Assembly (NCBI RefSeq): GCF_900105865.1
Contig: NZ_LT629804.1
Coordinates: 1-64,000 of the forward strand
Length of the DNA stretch: 64,000 bases
Direction: 5' to 3'
Source: Arcanobacterium phocae
GTDB lineage: Bacteria; Actinomycetota; Actinomycetes; Actinomycetales; Actinomycetaceae
This document shows, piece by piece, positions 31,577-40,492 of this stretch. Under the pieces are notes generated by a model, which was not told the origin of the DNA, did not search any database, and saw only the letters and a list, made by a program, of their open reading frames with translations. Both the position numbers and the translations under genes were made by a program. Within the stretch, counting starts at the first letter, position 1. Each line of letters begins with the position of its first letter.

Positions 31577-32242
31577 TTAGCCCTCCAATAATCCGTCACG
31601 CACAACGACTTCTCGATCGGCATAGGCGGCGATCAATGGTTCATGGGTCACCATAACGACCGTCATTCCGGTTGTGCGGGCGATGTCCATAAACATCGTC
31701 ATCACGGTTTCCGAGTTGAGCGAGTCGAGTGAGCCGGTGGGTTCGTCCGCAAAAAGGATGGACGGTTTCGGGCAGAGTGCCCTGGCAATAGCTACTCGTT
31801 GGGCTTCACCACCTGAGAGCTGGCCCGGAAGGGAGCTGGCATGCTCGAGTAGTCCAACGGTGTTTAACCATTTATCAGCCTCATAGTAGGCTTTGCTTTT
31901 GGATTTACCATCGAGCAGGAGTGGTACGGCAACGTTATCGCGGGCGGTGAGTTCGGGAACAAGCTGGGAAAATTGGAAGACAAAACCAAAATCGCGCCGG
32001 CGCAGTATCGTGCGTTCCGATTCACTCATGGTAGTGATCTCACGTTCCTTGAACCGGATTGTTCCCGAATCAGGTAGTTCAATTCCGGCTAGTGCGTGGA
32101 GCAAAGTGGATTTTCCAGAACCAGATGGGCCCATAATTGCGAGGGCTTCGCCGGCAGTAACATCGAGCGATATCCCGCGCATAGCGTGTGTTGTACCGTA
32201 GGTTTTGGTGAGGTTACGGGCGGTGAGAATTATTTCAGGCAT
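31577..32242 (-). CDS. ABC transporter ATP-binding protein (LolD/MacB type)
   Basis: The 221-residue ATPase has intact motifs: Walker A GPSGSGKST, Q-loop FVFQFSQL, signature LSGGEAQR, Walker B ILFADEPTGSLD and switch histidine in MVTHEP. It overlaps the end of the padR gene by 13 bases and is followed three bases later by its permease, so all three genes are one operon. This complete motif set contrasts with the degenerate ATPase at 21716-22441. Confidence 0.93.
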   Translation of the reverse strand: MPEIILTARNLTKTYGTTHAMRGISLDVTAGEALAIMGPSGSGKSTLLHALAGIELPDSGTIRFKEREITTMSESERTILRRRDFGFVFQFSQLVPELTARDNVAVPLLLDGKSKSKAYYEADKWLNTVGLLEHASSLPGQLSGGEAQRVAIARALCPKPSILFADEPTGSLDSLNSETVMTMFMDIARTTGMTVVMVTHEPLIAAYADREVVVRDGLLEG

Positions 32243-32763
32243 AGTTCTTCCTTGAGTGTGTTGAGGCGGGCGGAGGCGAGTTCGATCCAGCGTAGGTCTG
32301 CCTCGATGTGGAATATTGCGTTGTCGAGAAGGAGTTTTTCTGCCATCGGCGCGTCTTTTTTGCGCCGAGTGAGCTCTCGCATCCGTTCAAGGTGGAGTTT
32401 GCGTTGAGCGCGCAGATATGGCCCGGCATCGCCATCGACGATGAGTGCGAGGACGGTTTTGCCATACATGGTTGCTTGGAGCGTTGGCGATGGCACTTCT
32501 GGGGTATTGAGCCATTCGACGACGGCGTCGCGGCCGGCTTGAGTTAAAGCGTATCTGGTGCGACTGGGGCCGTTGGATGCGCCGTCGTCGTCAACTTCGA
32601 TAACTTTGGCGTCTCGCAAAAGGCGAGCCAAAGTGGAATAAACTTGGCCGGGTAGAATTGGCTTGTCGCCAGCAAAGAGCTGATCGTAGAGTTTTTTCAG
32701 CTCGTAACCGTAATTAGGTTCTTGGGTAAGTAAGCCAAGGAAAGCGTACTGGACTTCCACCAA
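32230..32763 (-). CDS. PadR-family transcriptional regulator
   Basis: The 177-residue regulator has the PadR winged-helix domain in residues 1-90 (EVQYAFLGLLTQEPNYGYEL, GQVYSTLARLLRDAKV, RTRYALTQAGRDAV) and a helical C-terminal dimerisation domain of the Vir_act_alpha_C type. It is the first gene of the exporter operon and very probably represses it until a ligand, perhaps the exported compound, binds. A 14-nt perfect inverted repeat lies seven bases upstream of its start and overlaps the predicted -10 box. Confidence 0.93.
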   Translation of the reverse strand: MVEVQYAFLGLLTQEPNYGYELKKLYDQLFAGDKPILPGQVYSTLARLLRDAKVIEVDDDGASNGPSRTRYALTQAGRDAVVEWLNTPEVPSPTLQATMYGKTVLALIVDGDAGPYLRAQRKLHLERMRELTRRKKDAPMAEKLLLDNAIFHIEADLRWIELASARLNTLKEELCLK

Positions 32764-32769
32764 ACCCCC

Positions 32770-32810
32770 TATACACTGAGTGACTAGTTCTTCTATTCAC
32801 TCAGTGTATA
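32770..32810. promoter_or_regulatory. Candidate PadR operator (14-nt perfect inverted repeat)
   Basis: TATACACTGAGTGA at 32770-32783 is repeated as its exact reverse complement at 32797-32810, with a 13-base spacer. It lies directly upstream of the padR start and covers the predicted -10 box, as expected for an autorepressor site. Confidence 0.75.
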
Positions 32811-32831
32811 GCCGTCATGTTGAAACGTCAA
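32803..32831 (-). promoter_or_regulatory. Predicted promoter of the padR-ABC operon
   Basis: On the minus strand TTGACG (32826-32831) and TACACT (32803-32808) are spaced by 17 bases, close to the sigma-A consensus. The -10 box lies inside the distal arm of the inverted repeat. Confidence 0.65.
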
Positions 32832-32839
32832 CCCACTAT

Positions 32840-32884
32840 AAAAACAGCGACCTCCCCGGGCGCCTAAACGCATCCAGGGAGGCC
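32840..32884 (-). terminator. Terminator of the femX-like gene
   Basis: On the minus strand a hairpin with arms GGCCTCCC and GGGAGGTC (32877-32884 and 32849-32856) is followed after GCTG by five T. The loop is about 20 bases and itself GC-rich. It lies 19 bases past the stop of the gene at 32903-33934. Confidence 0.6.
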
Positions 32885-32902
32885 ACCGCCTCAAAACCGA
32901 TA

Positions 32903-33934
32903 TTAGCGGTTCAAAAAGTCATCATACTTCGCTTGATTCTTAACGACATCAAGCTCACCAATATACTCACGCAGCCCTTCTGAGCCACAGATTCGCTCTT
33001 TGAAATTGTATAGACCATTTTCTGGATCGACAGCGAAAATGCCGCCCATGTTATAGGTATGCATACCATCCTTCTTAGCCTGAACTAATGCGTTGTAGTT
33101 CATCTGGAAGCTTGGCCGAGTCTGCGTCATGTCATTAGATGAAGCAGCATATACGTAGTTAGCTGTGCCTGCGTAATTAACCATCAAGCAGCTAGCCAAC
33201 GGCAAACCGCTTTCGTGCTCAGTAAGCCAAAGTTTAGTATCCGAGAACGAGCGCATCATCCGATCGAAATATTCGAGCGAGCGATGCTTGATCCCCTGAC
33301 GCTTGGACATGATTTCGGTGAGGTCATAGAACTTATCCAGAACATCCGCGTAATCTGGCGAATCAACTGTCACGTAACGGCTCGAAACTCCACGCTTCTC
33401 CCCTTTACGCATCTTGTTACGCACACCGGAGGTAAAGGTCGCAAGCGGATCATCAAGATCAAGGTCACGCAGATCAAGTTTCATTTCCATGCGCGGGTTG
33501 GCGAAATCATGCGGATCAACTCCCCGCGAGCGCAGAATATATTGCGACTGCTCCCACAGGTCAACAAGCTCTTGATTCCACAACGCATATGAGCTAATTC
33601 GGAGCAAGAACGACCGCCGTGCTTGAAGTACTGGCTCAGCTTCACGAATCAGTTCTTCTACCAATGCACGATCTGAGAAATCACAGACCGGAGCGCCTGG
33701 CGCATACGTAAAGGAGGATTCACCGCCATCATTGGAAATAGATACAAGACTCATGGCTGCCTTGATGTTGCCGTTCTCATCCTCAAGATAGACGTAATCA
33801 GCATTCCAGGTGTTCTTGATCTTCGCCCACACAATACTCTGCATGAAGACGCCATAGGGACTGGAACTAACAAAGTCCTCGTATCGCTGTGATAGCGAAG
33901 CAAAATTCGGATCGTCATGATTAAAGGTAGGCAT
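32903..33934 (-). CDS. FemX/FemAB-family aminoacyltransferase
   Basis: The 343-residue protein has the two GNAT-like halves of the FemAB family: an N-terminal half with GVFMQSIVWAKIK and AAMSLVSI, and a C-terminal half with MRKGEKRG, the MSKRQGIKHRS linker, YVYAASSND and TYNMGG, ending in NGLYNFKERICGS. These enzymes use aminoacyl-tRNA to add amino acids to the peptide stem of lipid II, building the interpeptide bridge of peptidoglycan. The amino acid added cannot be predicted. The absence of a long coiled-coil arm fits the monomeric FemX type. Confidence 0.87.
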   Translation of the reverse strand: MPTFNHDDPNFASLSQRYEDFVSSSPYGVFMQSIVWAKIKNTWNADYVYLEDENGNIKAAMSLVSISNDGGESSFTYAPGAPVCDFSDRALVEELIREAEPVLQARRSFLLRISSYALWNQELVDLWEQSQYILRSRGVDPHDFANPRMEMKLDLRDLDLDDPLATFTSGVRNKMRKGEKRGVSSRYVTVDSPDYADVLDKFYDLTEIMSKRQGIKHRSLEYFDRMMRSFSDTKLWLTEHESGLPLASCLMVNYAGTANYVYAASSNDMTQTRPSFQMNYNALVQAKKDGMHTYNMGGIFAVDPENGLYNFKERICGSEGLREYIGELDVVKNQAKYDDFLNR

Positions 33935-34020
33935 AATTGATCGAGCTCTCTTATAAGACTAGAAACCCATATTTGTGGATTTCATTCTACCACAGCACCA
34001 ATTCACGCCATACAAGAGGG

Positions 34021-34461
34021 TCACTGTTTTTCCCAGGACTCCACATCACCGTCAACGATCACGAAAATGGGGTGGGCCTGAAAACTACCACTAACCCACG
34101 GTTCTTGAGTGAGCAATTCCGGTGCACGACGCTCAATCTTAGAACGCAACCACTGAGCTTCATAAGCTAACTGCCCAGAAGTAACCGGTATCTGAATGTC
34201 TGTCATTCTCTGCGGCGGAACAGTAACTTTGGTGACATCGAATGAGTACCCACGCCGACTAGCTTCCTCCTGCAGTCCAGCTAACCAAGCACCGATCGCA
34301 GCCATAGGATCGTCTTGGGCTCGGAATCTTTCAAGCTGCGGATGATGCCGATAACCTTTCGTTAACCCAGCGAGAACTTTTTGAGCCAACAACCCCTCAC
34401 GCCATCCAGCAATGAGTGCTGCACGATCGAGCTGACTAGGATGAATACTCCACAACCGCAT
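34021..34461 (-). CDS. Pyrimidine dimer DNA glycosylase (Pyr_excise family)
   Basis: The protein of about 146 residues starts MRLWSIHPSQLDRAALI and contains WREGLLAQKVLAG and TKGYRHHPQLERFRA, the hallmark of the T4-endonuclease-V-related Pyr_excise family that cuts the glycosyl bond at UV-induced pyrimidine dimers. In T4 the N-terminal amine is the nucleophile, so the exact start matters. The ATG at 34461 gives the family's usual N-terminus, while an upstream ATG at 34473 would add four residues. It is a stand-alone gene next to the initiator tRNA. Confidence 0.8.
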   Translation of the reverse strand: MRLWSIHPSQLDRAALIAGWREGLLAQKVLAGLTKGYRHHPQLERFRAQDDPMAAIGAWLAGLQEEASRRGYSFDVTKVTVPPQRMTDIQIPVTSGQLAYEAQWLRSKIERRAPELLTQEPWVSGSFQAHPIFVIVDGDVESWEKQ

Positions 34462-34540
34462 AATTTCTCCCAAAATAAAGTCCTAGCGCAAAACAAGGAG
34501 ATCACTCCCCAGAATAACAAACTAGCCATTCAACACGGTA

Positions 34541-34576
34541 AAACAAAGGGACGGAATCTTAAAGATTCCGTCCCTT
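34541..34576 (-). terminator. Terminator downstream of tRNA-fMet
   Basis: A hairpin with 15-nt arms (34546-34560 and 34562-34576) is followed on the minus strand by TGTTTT. It lies just seven bases after the tRNA 3' end. Confidence 0.8.
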
Positions 34577-34582
34577 CACTAG

Positions 34583-34656
34583 TTGCGGGACCAGGATTTG
34601 AACCTGGGACCTCCGGGTTATGAGCCCGGCGAGCTACCGAACTGCTCCACCCCGCG
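34583..34656 (-). tRNA. Initiator tRNA-fMet (CAT)
   Basis: A 74-nt cloverleaf on the minus strand has anticodon CAT in the loop CTCATAA. Two initiator hallmarks are visible: a C1-A72 mismatch at the end of the acceptor stem, and three consecutive G-C pairs at the base of the anticodon stem (GGG/CCC). The T-loop reads GGTTCAAATCC. The CCA end is not encoded (ACT follows A73). Confidence 0.95.
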
Positions 34657-34753
34657 TCGGTAGTTACTAGCTTATTGCCCATCAGGACCTAGGTCAACAT
34701 GGGAGACGGTGCCATACCTCACGTCACTAAAAAACTAGGTAATTATCTTAGGG

Positions 34754-34795
34754 TTGACATTCACCTAGTTACATGGTTAATTAGTCATGTAACTA
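34754..34795 (+). promoter_or_regulatory. Promoter and candidate operator of the GntR-ABC operon
   Basis: A TTGACA -35 box (34754-34759) is followed 17 bases later by a TTAATT-like -10 (34777-34782). A perfect inverted repeat, TAGTTACATG (34766-34775) and CATGTAACTA (34786-34795), spaced by 10 bases, straddles the -10 box. This fits autorepression by the GntR-type protein encoded next, whose start has a strong GGAGGTG ribosome site at 34801. Confidence 0.75.
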
Positions 34796-34812
34796 ACCAA
34801 GGAGGTGAAGGA

Positions 34813-35202
34813 ATGAATGATGGTCAACACAACCTCATATTCAATTCCACAACCCCGATCTATCTGCAAATCGCGCAACACATTCGCGAACAGATACTCG
34901 ACGGGCAACTAACCGCGGGCAGCCAAATCATGTCAACAACTCAATACGCCACGACGTATCGTATCAACCCGGCAACCGCAAACAAGGCCTTCAACCTTCT
35001 CCAATCCGAAGGCCTGATATTTAAACAACGAGGCATCGGCATGTTCGTTACCGACGACGCCACCGCAATCCTCAAACGGCGTGGCCAAGAATCCTACCTT
35101 CGCGCCACCCTCGGCCCAGCAATCGCTGCAGGCCGATCTCTTGGATTTACCAACCAGGAGATAACAACTTTCGTCGACGCACTCCTAGAGGAGGAACAAT
35201 GA
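34813..35202 (+). CDS. GntR-family regulator, YtrA subfamily
   Basis: The 129-residue repressor has a GntR winged helix (TPIYLQIAQHIREQILDGQL, INPATANKAFNLLQSEGL) and a short helical tail instead of a large ligand domain, which places it in the YtrA subfamily. YtrA proteins typically repress an ABC exporter encoded in the same operon and respond to cell-wall antibiotics. The chosen ATG follows AAGGAGGTGAAGGA; longer upstream frames would run through the promoter. Its stop overlaps the ATPase start by four bases. Confidence 0.92.
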   Translation: MNDGQHNLIFNSTTPIYLQIAQHIREQILDGQLTAGSQIMSTTQYATTYRINPATANKAFNLLQSEGLIFKQRGIGMFVTDDATAILKRRGQESYLRATLGPAIAAGRSLGFTNQEITTFVDALLEEEQ

Positions 35203-35948
35203 CACCACCACTAAAAGTAATCACCGAAAACACCGGATATTCTTATTTCCGCCACCGCGCACTCGAATCGGTATCCACCACATTTGAAGCCGGAACCATC
35301 ACCGGCCTCCTTGGCCGCAACGGCTGTGGAAAATCTACCCTATCGATGGTGTTAGCTGGTCAGCTCAAGCACACTGGCTTTGTTCAGATGCAGTGGGACG
35401 GACAAACGTCGTCGTCGCCAATCTGGAACAACCGTGATCTCATGCGTCAGGTCGCACTCGTGTCTGATGAAACCTCCGTTCTTACTGAACAGAAAATGAA
35501 AAACACGATTGCTCTGTGGCAAGCCACCCGGCCAGACTTTGACCGCGACTTCTGCCTCGAACTCCTGGATCGATGGGCGATCGATCCAAAACGCAAGCCC
35601 AAAAAACTCTCCCGCGGCCAAAAATCGGCTTTCTTTGCTTCTCTCGGCCTTGCTTCGCGATGCCCATTGACGATTTTCGACGAAGTACATATCGGAATGG
35701 ATGCTGTTGTCCGGCAAGAATTCTACGATGCCTTATTAGCCGATTACGTCAAACATCCCCGAACTATCATCATCTCTTCACACCTCGTCAACGAAATCGA
35801 GGACATTATCGAAAACGTGGTAATCCTCGATCATGGAAAACTCCACGAAGTCGGCAACGCGGATCACTTACGGGCAAAATACTCCACCGAATCAGGCCTG
35901 GCATCGTTAACCGATGTTCTCATCGCATCTACCCGGAGGAACTCATGA
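35199..35948 (+). CDS. ABC transporter ATP-binding protein (YtrB-like)
   Basis: The 249-residue ATPase has Walker A GLLGRNGCGKST, a signature written LSRGQKS, Walker B LTIFDEVHIGMD and switch histidine in IISSHLV. It is linked by four-base ATGA overlaps to both the regulator before it and the permease after it. By analogy with ytr-type operons it powers export or detoxification triggered by envelope stress. Confidence 0.9.
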   Translation: MTPPLKVITENTGYSYFRHRALESVSTTFEAGTITGLLGRNGCGKSTLSMVLAGQLKHTGFVQMQWDGQTSSSPIWNNRDLMRQVALVSDETSVLTEQKMKNTIALWQATRPDFDRDFCLELLDRWAIDPKRKPKKLSRGQKSAFFASLGLASRCPLTIFDEVHIGMDAVVRQEFYDALLADYVKHPRTIIISSHLVNEIEDIIENVVILDHGKLHEVGNADHLRAKYSTESGLASLTDVLIASTRRNS

Positions 35949-36685
35949 AACTCATACCACGTCTCATTTTTACTCGACAGCTACGCACAGTAACACTATG
36001 GATCGTGCTGGCTATTGTTGTCGCATATATCTATAACCTATGCGCCTTATCCGTATTCGGATTGAACAGTGGAATTGCACTCGGCGATAGATATTTTAAC
36101 GTTCTTATGACCACTCCTTATTCTGCTGGCTATAGCGACCCATCGACGATAGTCAGTTCAACATCGCTCGGACTATCCAACGCGATACCGTTTGTCAGCG
36201 TTGGCATGTTTATTTCTATTGTTGGAGAAAATGCCCGAGCATGGCTTGGCGCTGGTTTAGAACGACGCACAATCTTCATCGCTTACCAGACATTCATCGC
36301 ACTAACAACCGTAGTAATGACTAGTGTTACAACCTTGATCGTCGGTTTTGCATCATTCATGGGCTCGGCAATAGTTAACGGTTTGTCACTCTTCACGGTG
36401 CTCTACACGTTCTTGCTCTATCTGGGAATTCTTGAGCTAGTCTTGCTAGGATGCACTATTTTTCTACGGCTCCCTTTATGGCTTGCTATAGCAATAGTTC
36501 TAGGCGTGCCTTTTGCCTCAGCTTTCCTCATCGGAAACGTTGCCAGTGGAGCGCTTCATATATCCATCGATCTGGATCTATCCAATAACACCCCGCTACT
36601 GACCGTCGTGGTTCTAGGTATCAGCCTAGTCATGGCGCTACTATCTTGGGCATTCCTTGCTCGCCTTCCCATGCGTCGCGGATAA
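35945..36685 (+). CDS. ABC transporter permease of the GntR-regulated system
   Basis: The 246-residue membrane protein has about six hydrophobic segments: an N-terminal anchor at 18-40, then helices near 85, 120, 150, 185 and 220. It begins at the ATG at 35945, which overlaps the ATPase stop and has GGAGGAACTC upstream. I do not recognise a named subfamily beyond small ABC-2-like permeases paired with YtrB-type ATPases. Translation in the same frame can be extended upstream but would overlap the ATPase completely. Confidence 0.8.
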   Translation: MKLIPRLIFTRQLRTVTLWIVLAIVVAYIYNLCALSVFGLNSGIALGDRYFNVLMTTPYSAGYSDPSTIVSSTSLGLSNAIPFVSVGMFISIVGENARAWLGAGLERRTIFIAYQTFIALTTVVMTSVTTLIVGFASFMGSAIVNGLSLFTVLYTFLLYLGILELVLLGCTIFLRLPLWLAIAIVLGVPFASAFLIGNVASGALHISIDLDLSNNTPLLTVVVLGISLVMALLSWAFLARLPMRRG

Positions 36686-36696
36686 CTAAGAAACAT

Positions 36697-36735
36697 AAAC
36701 AAAGATGGCGAGCATTATGCTCGCCATCTTTGTTT
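36697..36735. terminator. Bidirectional terminator
   Basis: A hairpin with 18-nt perfect arms (36697-36714 and 36718-36735) and a three-base loop, with AAA and TTT outer ends. It separates the ABC permease from the convergent UPF0182 gene. Confidence 0.85.
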
Positions 36736-36753
36736 GCTAACTAACTATCATGG

Positions 36754-39700
36754 TTACTTTTGGGCATCAACCTTTTGTTGAGCTTCAGCAGCCCGGGAAA
36801 TAGCTTCGTTAAGTTTCTTCTGAGCCTCACCATAAGCCGCCCAGTCGCCCGACTTCAATGCTGCGTCTGCACTCTTAATCGCATCCTTCGCATCATTCAA
36901 AGCTGTGCTGAGATCGGCAGCTGGCGTACCAGATGGAGCCGACGGACCAGCCGGTGCCGGTTTAACAGCTGGATCTGGCTTATCCGCGTTCTTATCAGCC
37001 GGGTCTGGCTTAGCCGGAACCTTCACTTTATCGCCGTCAACCGGTGCTGCCTTATCGCCAACGATATTGGCATCGCCAGCATTAACGCCCGAATCACCGG
37101 CAAAGACCATGTCGAGCGATTCTTGCAACGTTGGTGCGAAGCCTACCGAATCGCCGAACAACGTTAGTACGTACTGCAAAGTTGGATACTGAGTACCCTT
37201 CGAAGCTTGAACATAAACGGGCTGAACATAAAGCAGACCGCCGCCAACTGGCAAGGAGAGCAAGTTACCTTCGATAACCTTCGTGCCACCTTGACGTAGC
37301 AAGTTCAGATCTGTTGAGACCTTCGGGTTAGCAAACATCGTGTTTTGTGCCTGACCTGGGCCTGGAACAGTCAGATCTCGCGGAAGTTCTAGCAACCGCA
37401 ACTTGCCATAGCCTGGAGCGATCTTTCCGGTCTCATTACCAGCATTCGAATCAGCAGCGAGGAAGCCCGTCATCACGTTACGCTTCGTATTTCCACCTGG
37501 AATATACGCCGTAGACAACGAGAACGACGTTTCTGTTTGACCTGGCATTTGCAGTGTCAAATAGTAAGGCGGCTGTGCTGGAGCGCTCGAATCATTTTCC
37601 GACTGTCCGGTTGGTTCACGCGGAATCTGCCAGAAGTCACCACCAGAGTAGAAAGACAATGCGTCATCTACGTGGTAGCGAGAAAGCAAGCTGCGCTGAA
37701 CATTGAACAAGTCCTTCGGATAACGCACGTGTGCAATCAGATCACCTGGCATATCCTTCAGCGGTGTTACCTGACCTGGGAAAATACCTTGCCATGCTTT
37801 GAGGATCGGATCTTTTTCATCCCACTGGAACAGCGTGACTTTACCGTCATAAGCATTAACAACGGCTTTCACCGAGTTGCGAATGTAGTTGATTTCGTTT
37901 GTTCCACCAGCAACCAAAGCTCCCGAACGGTTCGTGGCATCGCGTGTTGTCTCATCTAGAGTTTCACGAGCCGAGTATGGATAGTTGTTCGACGTCGTAT
38001 AGCCGTCAATAATCCATACCAACTCAGATGGCGTGTCTGGATTAGAATCCATATCCACTACTGCCGGAACAGCCTTGGAATCAAGGGTTAAATATGGAGC
38101 AACCTTCGCCACCCGCTTGTGCGGATCACGGTCAAACAAAATCTGGGAGTTACTAGTAACGCGATCAGAGAAGAATAATTCCGTAGAGCGATACTTGATC
38201 GCAAACATCAGCTTCGACCATACATCACCGATTGATGGTCCACCATTACCAGTGTACGTTGTATTGACCTGGCCGTTAGGAGCGTCGTCGTTCGGATAAT
38301 CCAATTCCCACGGCTCGGTCTTTTCTGGCGCACCAACAATGGAGTAATCCGGAGACTGTTGACCGAAGTACACGCGCGGCTCAAACTTGCCAAGCTCACC
38401 TGTGGACGGAATACCTGCTTCCCAGAAAGCTGGATCTCCCTTGGAGGTCACTGTGTTGCCATAAGCTGCGGCAACACCGAAGCCATGGGTAAAGACAGTG
38501 TGGTCATTAACCCATGACCGGCGTTCATTATCAAGACCTTCAAGATTCAATTCGCGAACTGCGATCACGGTGTCGCGAAGTTCGCCGTCGATCGTGTAAC
38601 GGTCAACCGTTAACGGAGCCTTGAACGAATAATACTGACGGTTTTGCTGCAACTGGTTGAACGACGGATCAACGATATTAGGATCTAGTAGACGAATCTG
38701 AGCAGTCGTCTGCGAATCTTCGCGCAACTGACCAGCTTCAACCGTTGTTCGCGCTTCATACTGCTGAGTCTCCACATCGGACAAACCATAGGCTTCTAGC
38801 GTTGCGTCAATGTTTCGCTGAATGTAAGTAGATTCTAGCTCGGCAGCGTTCGGATCAACCTTGAACCGCTGGAGCAAAGCAGGATAAGCGAAATTCACAA
38901 CCAATGCGACGGCAAATACGGATGCAATACCAACAACAGCTGGCTTCCACCGCCGAACAATTCCCGCATAGAGGAACATGACCGCAACCAGGGCTGCGGC
39001 AATAGCCAAAATAGTTAGACCAGGCTGCGAAGCGTTGATATCAGTGTAGGTAGCACCAGAGAAACGTTGCTTGTTTCCTAGCAGAAGGTTGTAACGATCA
39101 ATCCAGTAATTACCAGCAAACAAAAGCGCACCGATCGCTAGCAAAATCCCGGCATGGAGCTGAGCCTTGCTCTTCAAGTGTGGTTTATTGCCGCGGAACA
39201 CAAATGCTCCGTTAAACCAATATCCCATCATTGATGCAACTAGCGAAAGTACCAACAACGTACTCAAGAAGCCGAGGACAATTTGTATCGCCGGCAGAGA
39301 GAAAACGAAGAATGAAACATCTAAACCGTATTCTGGGTCAGTTTCACCAAACGATGTCCCGTTAAACCACAACAAGAATGTTCGCCAGCTACCAGCCAAA
39401 CCGAGGCCAAAGAACAAACCAACCACCAGCGGAATCAAGACGTACGTAGTTATGGAATGGTGCCGTAACCAGTTCACGTTCTTCGCTAGCGGGTTCGTAG
39501 AGACGACGACGTCGTCAGCCGATGACGCCTTCCCTAATGCAACCCGCAGATTAATAGCAAAAACAACGGCAACTAAGAGAGTACCAATCACCCCCAACCC
39601 AATTGCGGCGCCATACTGAGTCCAGAAGACCCGAGCCGCGCCAATCTGATTGAACCAAGCCATTTCAGTCCAAAACTCAGCAATAATGACTAGCGCAAAT

Positions 39701-39828
39701 ACAATGACAGCTAGCACAATTAACGTAGGAGTGAACGCACCGCCCGGAAGTTTGCCAGACTTAGGCGCAGGGCGCGACACATTCGGCGTCGATGATGTCA
39801 CAACATTATCCTTTACAACGGTTTCCAT
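36754..39828 (-). CDS. UPF0182 family large membrane protein
   Basis: The 1024-residue protein has about seven transmembrane helices in residues 30-330 and a large extracytoplasmic domain (about 340-900). A low-complexity Pro/Ala/Lys/Asp linker (about 930-975) and a short helical tail follow, with repeated Asn/Ala/Lys/Glu-rich turns. It matches the actinobacterial UPF0182/COG1615 family in length and layout. The function of the family is not established. In mycobacteria the homologue lies next to the PDZ-Lon-like, DUF2342 and UvrD2 genes, as here. Confidence 0.9.
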   Translation of the reverse strand: METVVKDNVVTSSTPNVSRPAPKSGKLPGGAFTPTLIVLAVIVFALVIIAEFWTEMAWFNQIGAARVFWTQYGAAIGLGVIGTLLVAVVFAINLRVALGKASSADDVVVSTNPLAKNVNWLRHHSITTYVLIPLVVGLFFGLGLAGSWRTFLLWFNGTSFGETDPEYGLDVSFFVFSLPAIQIVLGFLSTLLVLSLVASMMGYWFNGAFVFRGNKPHLKSKAQLHAGILLAIGALLFAGNYWIDRYNLLLGNKQRFSGATYTDINASQPGLTILAIAAALVAVMFLYAGIVRRWKPAVVGIASVFAVALVVNFAYPALLQRFKVDPNAAELESTYIQRNIDATLEAYGLSDVETQQYEARTTVEAGQLREDSQTTAQIRLLDPNIVDPSFNQLQQNRQYYSFKAPLTVDRYTIDGELRDTVIAVRELNLEGLDNERRSWVNDHTVFTHGFGVAAAYGNTVTSKGDPAFWEAGIPSTGELGKFEPRVYFGQQSPDYSIVGAPEKTEPWELDYPNDDAPNGQVNTTYTGNGGPSIGDVWSKLMFAIKYRSTELFFSDRVTSNSQILFDRDPHKRVAKVAPYLTLDSKAVPAVVDMDSNPDTPSELVWIIDGYTTSNNYPYSARETLDETTRDATNRSGALVAGGTNEINYIRNSVKAVVNAYDGKVTLFQWDEKDPILKAWQGIFPGQVTPLKDMPGDLIAHVRYPKDLFNVQRSLLSRYHVDDALSFYSGGDFWQIPREPTGQSENDSSAPAQPPYYLTLQMPGQTETSFSLSTAYIPGGNTKRNVMTGFLAADSNAGNETGKIAPGYGKLRLLELPRDLTVPGPGQAQNTMFANPKVSTDLNLLRQGGTKVIEGNLLSLPVGGGLLYVQPVYVQASKGTQYPTLQYVLTLFGDSVGFAPTLQESLDMVFAGDSGVNAGDANIVGDKAAPVDGDKVKVPAKPDPADKNADKPDPAVKPAPAGPSAPSGTPAADLSTALNDAKDAIKSADAALKSGDWAAYGEAQKKLNEAISRAAEAQQKVDAQK

Positions 39829-39942
39829 CTGCGAGCATACGCAAATTCTACTTATAACCGTATCCTACTTACTTCTAGTTCCCAAGGGTGATTGAGATGT
39901 TACAGATATGCCGGTGGAGAACAATATGGAACAATAAAGGAT

Positions 39943-40491
39943 ATGACCAATGAATTATCTGCAGAACACCGATCATTACGAGACGCCGCCCTTGACATCG
40001 AACGCCATGTGGCATCCGGTGGTTGGGATGGCCCGATTCGCATGTTTGCACTTATTCGCGCACAAGCTGCATTAGCACAGAACCCAGAACTGGCCAACGA
40101 ATTACCAGCCGATGTACATGCCCAATCAATTACTGATCCACATCTCCTCTTCTCGGTTGAGCAAGAAGATCTGCCTCAGACTTCCTCACTGGAAGAATTA
40201 CTAGGACAAATCGTGTGGCCACCAGAAGTTGATGGTACCGCACTCTCGATAGAACGCATCGTGCTACCGCCGTCGGCCGAAAAAGATATTCCGGAAGATC
40301 CCGCCCAGGCGCAACTCTTTCTTCAGCAACACCCCGAACGTGAAGATGTTCGGATGGTAGTTGCGGCAATGCGTGACGGGACAACATGGAGTGTTATCCG
40401 AATGCGCTCACATGACGCAGATGCGGATGTGCTTTCTGGCGAAAACCTTGTTGAGGGCTTAACAGCTGCGTTGCGAACGACCTTCGAATAA
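39943..40491 (+). CDS. PPA1309 family protein
   Basis: The 182-residue acidic protein matches the PPA1309-type actinobacterial family: an N-terminal helix (LRDAALDIERHVASGGWDG), a middle segment with LEELLGQIVWPPEVDG and ERIVLPPSAE, and a C-terminal segment with MVVAAMRDGTTWSVIRMR. The ATG at 39943 follows AAAGGAT. The family has no known function but is conserved next to the PDZ-Lon protein, whose convergent gene ends one base away. Confidence 0.82.
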   Translation: MTNELSAEHRSLRDAALDIERHVASGGWDGPIRMFALIRAQAALAQNPELANELPADVHAQSITDPHLLFSVEQEDLPQTSSLEELLGQIVWPPEVDGTALSIERIVLPPSAEKDIPEDPAQAQLFLQQHPEREDVRMVVAAMRDGTTWSVIRMRSHDADADVLSGENLVEGLTAALRTTFE

Positions 40492-40492
40492 G

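Noticed and set aside
34381..34623. An 80-residue frame crossing the initiator tRNA
   Set aside because: It overlaps the tRNA and its terminator; the C-terminal LVAGPGFEPGTSGL piece is the well-known translation of tRNA sequence.
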